A stretch of 18,829 bases of DNA from JBDSTW01 sp039914705 (GTDB lineage: Bacteria; Pseudomonadota; Gammaproteobacteria; SURF-13), in the NCBI GenBank assembly GCA_039914705.1, contig JBDSOT010000125.1, positions 1 to 18,829 on the forward strand, written 5' to 3'. Shown here one piece after another: positions 14,401 through 18,829 of this stretch. The notes beneath the pieces are model-generated. The model was not told the DNA's origin and did no database searches. It saw only the letters and a list, made by a program, of their open reading frames with translations. A program made the position numbers and the translations under genes. Positions within the stretch are counted from its first letter, which is position 1; every line of letters starts with the position of its first letter.

Positions 14401-17157
14401 GACGTCTGTTGGATAATCCTCCAGATCATTCGTCTCCGCCCCGCTCTCAGGTACTGTGTCTATCTTGAATTCAACAATATCTGTTAATTCATCGGCAATG
14501 ACGGATTCAACAAACGAGGTCATCGGTTCTGCGGTAAACGATGCCGGTTCTTCAGCCGACAAAGACTCTGCATACTCGGCCGTAAAATCAAGCTCGCTTG
14601 AATTTGGCCAATCAGTGGCCGAGAGGTTGGCAAATTCCGGGGGTTCAACTGTGCTTAGATAGGGTTGTTCATCTGTATTTACAGGCGGACTTGTGATTTC
14701 ATCAATGTAGGATGTTTCAGCAACTGACTTGCTGACTTCGGCATTATTCTTTGCAGCCTCTACAGGCAGCCGGGCCGGATCTGGCTGACTCAGTCGATTC
14801 GCCTGATCTATCAAGCCTTGCACATCAACTGTCACAGTCTTGCTGGCGCTGAAAGCCTCGATCAGTTCCGGTAATATTTGCTGCGCGCGCTCTATCAAAG
14901 AAAACAATTCAGCATTAACCGCCACCGTTCCATCAATCACGCGATTAAGCATACCTTCAACAGCCCAGGCAAACTCACCGATGGTAGTGGCACCGACCAT
15001 GCGGCCACTGCCCTTTAAAGTATGGAAGGAACGTCTTACCAGTGTCATCGCGTCCGATGTAAAGGGATGAAGCTTCCATATCGGTAGATTTATGGCTATC
15101 GAGGCGAGTTCTTCCTGCGCCTCTTCAATAAATATTTCTACAATCTCGTCATCAATACCTTCAGGCCGCGAGAATATTGCCGGTGTTGCAGGCGCGGTGA
15201 CTTCGGTTATCGATTCAGCCTCCGGTAACAGCCCTATCGATTCTGACAAGGTGATTAATGGGGCCTCATCCTCTTCAACACGCAGTTCGTGTTCCGTAAC
15301 TTCAACAATTGACGCATTAAAATCCGTCGTGGCATCGTCTGTTGAATAGTGTTCGACGGGTTCATCCCACGATGCAGCTTCGGATTGTGGCATTGGCGTA
15401 TCTATTAATGCAGCAGGTTCGGACTGAGCCGGTGACTCATCTATTAATGACACATCTGACGGATCAAAACCCGCTATGCCTTGCTGTGCAATATCCAGAA
15501 TTGACTCACGGTCGGATCTATTTTCGTCGAGGGCTTCAAGATAATACTCAATGCCGACGATCACATCGGCCAGACTTTCCAGTTGCCGGTAATCCGGGTT
15601 GATGCGTTGCGCCAGCAGATGCTCAGCGATATAGTTTTTGCAGTTTCCCAACAGACTGGCTGCACGCTTCTCCGACAACATGGTCAGACTGCCGATGACT
15701 TGGGCAATTTGCTGCGGCACATCAACCAGCAACTCGTGATGCCCAGGTTGGGTAATAAAATTGATAAGCGCATCTTTCACACGCGACAGGTCGACCTTCG
15801 CTTCCTTGATAACGGCATTAATGACCTGCCGGTACTCAGCCCCCTGCGTCACCTTGGCGCCATCGTCATGCTCACCAGAATCGGCACTGATAGCCACGGC
15901 TGTTCCAAGGTCGTCCAACGCGGCTTCCACATACAGTAGTGTGCCCGCCAACTCGACCAGACTGGCCTCACTGGGCACCCTATTCTCCTGTTGCATGGAT
16001 TTAAGACTGGCAGCCTGCTCCAAAACAAGATTTCGCACCGCGTCCATCCCCAGCATGCTCAGGGTATCAGCAGTCTGACGCAAAATGGCCTCCAGCGGTT
16101 CCATCGCGGAAACTGAACTCTGCTCACCGCGCACAAAAATATCGAGTCCGTCTTTAACTTTGGCCAGATCCTCCTTGATAACTGCACCCACTGTGCGCAT
16201 CAATTCGCGATTGGGTGCCCCTAAGCTTTCACTGGATGCCGATGCTGCACCCGCATCGCAAATGAGTTCTGCTAGATTGAAGGCCTGTTTAATTTCTGCA
16301 ACATGTTCACTGGCAGATTGAGTTTGTGCCACTTGGTAAAGCAAATCCTTGACCAGCGCCGCAGGCTGCTCAAGCGACCATTCATCTTCGCCAAGATCAA
16401 TTAATCTCTTGATCTGGCGGTCAACCTGACCGAGTAATGAGACGGGGAAATTAGGCGGCAGACCATCGTCTACAATTGCCTCGAGTAATCCACCCGTAAT
16501 CCACCAAAGCTGGATCATTGCCTTTGAGTGAGAAATCTCTTCAAGCCGGCGCACAACTTTAAGCAGTTGCCCCACATGACCCAGATCTTGAGGGTTACGA
16601 TGCCAGTTAACCAGCGCCAGCTGAAAGGTGGGGCGCAGTTTACGCGCGGCGACACGGATATCAATGGAAAAACTGGGGGCTGTCGGTACGTGGCTGTCCG
16701 TAGTAACAGGTTTGAAAATACTTAGATCGGGTTCAAAGAGTTTGCTTTCCGCGATCAGTTTCTGGCCGCGTACAGCCCGCATTTCATTCACCAGGGAAAC
16801 CAGCGCGTGAGAATTTTCCGGGCGACCCATCTGCAAATGCTCCAGATGATCCGGTAATTGCAGGATGGCGCGCATCAACAATTCATAGGTATCGTCCTGC
16901 TGCTTGTCTGTCTCACTGAGCAATACTTGAGCAACTAGCTCCATTTCCTCCGCCAGCTGGGCGGGGCCGTGGAGTTCGATCATTTGCAAGGTGCCGCGCA
17001 CCTGTTGCAGCAGATTTGCGCAAATACGCATCTGCGCTATTTCAAGCGGATTACCGGCAAACGCTTCCAGAGCATGGCGAGCCTGTTTCAGGCTGCCGTC
17101 AATCTCTGGCTTGACCCAGTTTAAGGTATTGGAATCCATCGCCTTAGGGGAGATCAT
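11482..17157 (-). CDS. chpA: Hybrid chemosensory histidine kinase ChpA/PilL
   Basis: A CheA-type kinase of 1891 residues that controls type IV pilus motors with PilJ and CheW partners. Residues 1-545 are helical, HPt-like and without a phosphorylatable His; two of these modules (about 316-420 and 442-545) are clear copies. Canonical HPt domains follow with H712 (FHTLKGSGRM), H967 (LHTLHGSAAM) and H1139 (LHTLKGGARM), separated by acidic linkers (about 560-665, 800-920, 1050-1095). The kinase core has a dimerisation-like region from about 1282, the N box near RNSIDHG (1474-1480), DNGRGL (1515-1520) and GRGVG (1566-1570). A CheW-like domain covers about 1607-1745. A receiver ends the protein, with D1772/D1773, phospho-acceptor D1816, T1846 and K1868. 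The start ATG 17155-17157 has AGGAG 6 nt upstream. P. aeruginosa ChpA is longer (about 2470) with more phosphotransfer sites. Confidence 0.95.
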   Translation of the reverse strand: MISPKAMDSNTLNWVKPEIDGSLKQARHALEAFAGNPLEIAQMRICANLLQQVRGTLQMIELHGPAQLAEEMELVAQVLLSETDKQQDDTYELLMRAILQLPDHLEHLQMGRPENSHALVSLVNEMRAVRGQKLIAESKLFEPDLSIFKPVTTDSHVPTAPSFSIDIRVAARKLRPTFQLALVNWHRNPQDLGHVGQLLKVVRRLEEISHSKAMIQLWWITGGLLEAIVDDGLPPNFPVSLLGQVDRQIKRLIDLGEDEWSLEQPAALVKDLLYQVAQTQSASEHVAEIKQAFNLAELICDAGAASASSESLGAPNRELMRTVGAVIKEDLAKVKDGLDIFVRGEQSSVSAMEPLEAILRQTADTLSMLGMDAVRNLVLEQAASLKSMQQENRVPSEASLVELAGTLLYVEAALDDLGTAVAISADSGEHDDGAKVTQGAEYRQVINAVIKEAKVDLSRVKDALINFITQPGHHELLVDVPQQIAQVIGSLTMLSEKRAASLLGNCKNYIAEHLLAQRINPDYRQLESLADVIVGIEYYLEALDENRSDRESILDIAQQGIAGFDPSDVSLIDESPAQSEPAALIDTPMPQSEAASWDEPVEHYSTDDATTDFNASIVEVTEHELRVEEDEAPLITLSESIGLLPEAESITEVTAPATPAIFSRPEGIDDEIVEIFIEEAQEELASIAINLPIWKLHPFTSDAMTLVRRSFHTLKGSGRMVGATTIGEFAWAVEGMLNRVIDGTVAVNAELFSLIERAQQILPELIEAFSASKTVTVDVQGLIDQANRLSQPDPARLPVEAAKNNAEVSKSVAETSYIDEITSPPVNTDEQPYLSTVEPPEFANLSATDWPNSSELDFTAEYAESLSAEEPASFTAEPMTSFVESVIADELTDIVEFKIDTVPESGAETNDLEDYPTDVESQIDPVLLEIFSREAATHLAVMQTFVDFCQQEPDDCRTTEKLLRTLHTLHGSAAMAGIADIAVVSDVLEEYAKYLNLHQAVLSPVVVAMLSDSIDLIRKMVAALQDPRSAKPDPGAFLNTLSDLRMAPLVVAPAAEVDEPVIIEQPEAELHITNVPIVQQDEPATAKVDDDQQEIDNEIVEIFLEEAREIIEAIEVALQQWIVDQNNRKWLEELQRQLHTLKGGARMSGLSAIGDLSHTLESVITAVMDEQIPLSPQLPKLMQQTQDRLVQMLDSAAINLPLIHATELISHLEEISGGSIPDETLADEIQADDLSAQQSYAPIALIQPKPELPRNVKTAAASKEDLEEALDENRVALRPQHEQVRVRADLLDNLVNFAAEISISRSRIEQQMGAFKYNLIEVDQIISRLRGQLRNLEIETEAQIVSRYAEAAIREEEEFDPLEFDRFSQMQQLSRSLLESVSDLANIEGLLNGLTRESETLLVQQARVNTDLHEGLMRARMVQFAVLMPRLRRIVRQTCQQLGKEVELRVIGADGEMDRTVLDRIVPSLEHMLRNSIDHGIESAEVRRAAGKEENGQITLRLQRESSAMTIELSDNGRGLNLSAIREKAIKRGLLSADDDASAGEVMQFILEPGFTTAQEVTQISGRGVGLDVVNSEIKQLNGTLDIASESGQGTTFTVRLPLTLSISRALLVHLGEELYAIPLTSIERVAQLSYEELMELYGLETPIYSINGQDYQLAHLSTVLSGERHAVSGPKRKHPVLLARAGDHRVALEVDSLLGSREIVVKSVGPQISTIRGITGATILGDGRVVLILDINSVMRAGAAAKAVKDLQHMLVCAVPERSQITAMVVDDSITVRKVTTRLLERHNIQVLTAKDGVDAVTLLHDHIPDVMLLDVEMPRMDGYELATHMRNEERLRNIPIIMITSRTGQKHRDRAMQIGVNVYMGKPYQESELMENIGNLLGDKLEVHH

Positions 17158-17190
17158 TGTATGCTCCTGCCTGCGTGAAGATGCGGGGTT

Positions 17191-17275
17191 GAGTCCGTTG
17201 GGGAAGGTGCCCTTTGCTTGCTTAAGTTAACAGGTTTCTCAGGCACGATCTTCCCTACCCATGCGACCCGGACTC
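17191..17275 (-). ncRNA. Candidate structured 5' leader of chpA
   Basis: Read on the minus strand, three helices nest in the pilJ-chpA gap. P1 is GAGTCCG (17275-17269) with CGGACTC (17197-17191). P2 is GGGAAG (17255-17250) with CTTCCC (17206-17201). P3 is GTGCC (17246-17242) with GGCAC (17211-17207). P1 and P2 are separated by a 13/3 internal loop, P2 and P3 by a 3-nt bulge, and the apical loop is about 30 nt. All 18 pairs are Watson-Crick. No U tract follows, so it is not an intrinsic terminator. It ends 33 nt before the chpA ATG. I cannot match it to a riboswitch family from memory. It may be a regulatory leader, an RNA-processing site or a DNA-level inverted repeat. Confidence 0.45.
17239..17262 (-). 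CDS. Possible 7-codon leader ORF in the chpA leader
   Basis: ATG at 17262-17260 opens MGREDRA and stops at TGA (17241-17239), inside the structured leader and covering the 5' strands of P2 and P3. AAGGAG at 17280-17275 lies 12 nt upstream, somewhat far for efficient initiation, and its last bases overlap P1. Short ORFs arise by chance, so this is only a candidate for translation-dependent control of chpA. Confidence 0.15.
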   Translation of the reverse strand: MGREDRA

Positions 17276-17321
17276 TCCTTGCGAAAAGCCGACATCTTGT
17301 TCGGGCCGCTAATTTAATTTA

Positions 17322-18829
17322 TCAAGCCGGCAGCTTGAAGCCTGCGACCGACTTGCGCAGATCGTTGGCCAATTCGGCAAGTACACCGACGGAACCCGCC
17401 GTTTCGGTGGTACCGATGGATGTTTGCGTAGTAATTTGCTGAATAGCATTCATGCTGCCCGCAATGCTGGAGGCACTCGCCGACTGTTCTTGGGCAGTCT
17501 TCGAGATGCCTGCAATCAGCCCGGCAAGTTCGCCAGAAACCGTCTCGATCTCTTTCAATGCGGCACCGGCATCCTGCGCCAACCTGGCCCCGGTAACCAC
17601 ACCCGAAGTGCTGTGTTCCATGGAAATAATGGCTTCGTTGGTATCGGTTTGAATCGTCTTAACCAGTGCCTCGATCTGCTTCGTGGCATTACCCGAACGC
17701 TCGGCAAGACGCTGAACTTCATCGGCAACCACCGCGAAACCGCGCCCCGCTTCGCCAGCCATAGCGGCCTGGATGGCGGCGTTCAAGGCCAGAATGTTGG
17801 TTTGGTCGGCAATGTCGTTAATCAGCTCAACGATGTCGCCAATTTCCTGTGAGCTTTCGGCCAGACGCTTGATACGTTTCGAGGTTTCCTGGATCTGCTC
17901 GCGGATGATGTCCATACCTTGAATGGTGTTTTGCACCGCGTTTGCGCCCTTGCTGGCAATTGCCACGGAATTTTTCGCAACGCCGGCGGACTCGGCGGCA
18001 TCCGATGACACTTGTCCGATGGAGGTTGCCATGGTGTTAATGGCCACGCCCACCTGGGTAATTTGTTGCGATTGCTGATCACTGGCCAGTGCAAGTTGCT
18101 TGGCGGTGGTTTGCGTGCCTTGGGCAGCGGATGATACCTGTACGGTCGTGGCATTGATCGAGGCCACCAGATTGCGCAAGGCGTCAACGGCATAGTTCAT
18201 AGCGTCGGCAATGGCGCCGGTGATATCCGTAGTAACCGTAGCACGGGCGGTAAGGTCGCCGTCCGCGAGATCGGCCATTTCATCGAGCAAGCGCAAGATG
18301 GCTTCCTGGTTACGGCGATTTTCCTGGGAACTGGCCGTTAAACGTCTTACGGCATCGCGACGCGCCCTGATACCAATCAGGAACAGGATAAACAGGGTGA
18401 TTGCTGCCAATCCATAACCAATCTTGTTCGATATTGCACGGGTGCCTTCCAGGCTGCCATAGGCATCCACGAGGTTAGTAGTATCTTTCAGTAACTTATT
18501 ACTGCTGACGAACATGCTGTTGGCGGCATCCTGGGTCTTGAACAGATCAGGGAACCGCTCCAGAATCAGCAGGTCAAGACTGGTAATACCGCTGAATAAC
18601 TCTGAGACAGCATCCAATTTCTGGCGCACTTCAGGATCGGTTACCCGGGTGATACGCAGGCCTGCATTGCCCTCGCGCATGCCCTCAAGAACCTGTACAA
18701 ATAAGGCGGCATCGCGACGAAATACGTCGGCGGCCTGCGCAGCGATATTAGAACTCTGGCCGCGCTCGAACACCTTATTCACATTCGAGCCGATGCGCTG
18801 ACTCAACATAACCTGTCTGCTGGCCAGGA
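17322..18829 (-). CDS. pilJ: Type IV pilus methyl-accepting chemotaxis receptor PilJ, N-terminus outside window
   Basis: PilJ is the inner-membrane receptor of the pilus chemosensory system. The frame stays open to the right edge: before the Met at 18807-18809 the codons read L-A-S-R-Q-V, and together with MLSQRI they match the PilJ-domain motif AGRQRMLSQRI. That Met is therefore internal and the gene is truncated by the window. About 500 residues are visible against about 680 in P. aeruginosa. Counting from that Met, a periplasmic helical part reaches about 125, a transmembrane helix covers about 130-148, a HAMP-like region runs to about 215, and a signalling coiled coil follows. Its hairpin tip carries DIADQTNILALNAAI and GEAGRGFAVVADEV (332-365). 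No C-terminal CheR-docking pentapeptide is present (it ends AGFKLPA). chpA follows after 164 nt. Confidence 0.95.
   Translation of the reverse strand, partial: LASRQVMLSQRIGSNVNKVFERGQSSNIAAQAADVFRRDAALFVQVLEGMREGNAGLRITRVTDPEVRQKLDAVSELFSGITSLDLLILERFPDLFKTQDAANSMFVSSNKLLKDTTNLVDAYGSLEGTRAISNKIGYGLAAITLFILFLIGIRARRDAVRRLTASSQENRRNQEAILRLLDEMADLADGDLTARATVTTDITGAIADAMNYAVDALRNLVASINATTVQVSSAAQGTQTTAKQLALASDQQSQQITQVGVAINTMATSIGQVSSDAAESAGVAKNSVAIASKGANAVQNTIQGMDIIREQIQETSKRIKRLAESSQEIGDIVELINDIADQTNILALNAAIQAAMAGEAGRGFAVVADEVQRLAERSGNATKQIEALVKTIQTDTNEAIISMEHSTSGVVTGARLAQDAGAALKEIETVSGELAGLIAGISKTAQEQSASASSIAGSMNAIQQITTQTSIGTTETAGSVGVLAELANDLRKSVAGFKLPA

Noticed and set aside
17191..17275. 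The pilJ-chpA hairpin as an intrinsic terminator or as a c-di-GMP, glycine, TPP or guanidine riboswitch.
   Set aside because: No U run follows on the minus strand, and the conserved loop sequences I remember for these aptamers are absent; it is kept only as an unclassified candidate.
18807..18809. ATG as the true start of the PilJ-like receptor.
   Set aside because: The frame is open to the window edge and the codons before it continue the PilJ-domain motif (A-S-R-Q-V-M-L-S-Q-R), so this Met is internal and the gene is truncated by the window.

Overview
This window reads as chromosomal DNA of a gammaproteobacterium, most likely a sulfur-oxidising, twitching-motile one. I cannot name the species. 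The evidence is the dusB-fis pair, the purH-purD pair, a hybrid Chp-type chemosensory kinase next to a PilJ receptor, a Tat-exported SoxY with SoxZ, and a BepA-type M48 protease with TPRs. All genes share similar, moderately GC-rich codon use, and I see no integrase, transposase, tRNA or CRISPR array.

Layout. (1) 1-370: the tail of a DUF5666 protein, then two intrinsic-terminator hairpins. (2) 371-2404: folB-folK on the minus strand (ATGA overlap), divergent from plsY and a psiE-like membrane gene on the plus strand. (3) 2438-5451: a polytopic GT-C-like membrane protein of unknown function (minus), divergent from a BepA-like periplasmic metalloprotease/TPR protein (plus). (4) 5452-6506: a leader with a perfect TATAAT box and a REP-like palindrome, then soxY and soxZ without other sox genes. 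(5) 6607-10913: dusB-fis (ATGA overlap), then purH-purD. (6) 10921-18829: a minus-strand type IV pilus chemosensory block, read as pilJ, chpA, chpC-like. The pilJ reading frame runs off the right edge.

Functional picture. folK/folB make the pterin precursor of folate and purH/purD make IMP. The two are linked because PurH uses formyl-tetrahydrofolate. plsY begins phospholipid synthesis. BepA maintains outer-membrane assembly. SoxYZ is a periplasmic carrier of sulfur intermediates whose partner enzymes must be encoded elsewhere. PilJ, ChpA and the CheW-like protein form a signalling array for twitching motility; in relatives it also controls cAMP or surface sensing. No CheR (PilK) or CheB (ChpB) gene lies between the visible members.

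The least explained structure is a long imperfect RNA hairpin in the 164-nt gap between pilJ and chpA. It matches no riboswitch class I can recall and is not a terminator. Other points of interest are the His-less duplicated domains in ChpA, the orphan soxYZ with a variant SoxY C-terminus, and the REP-like palindrome in the soxY leader.
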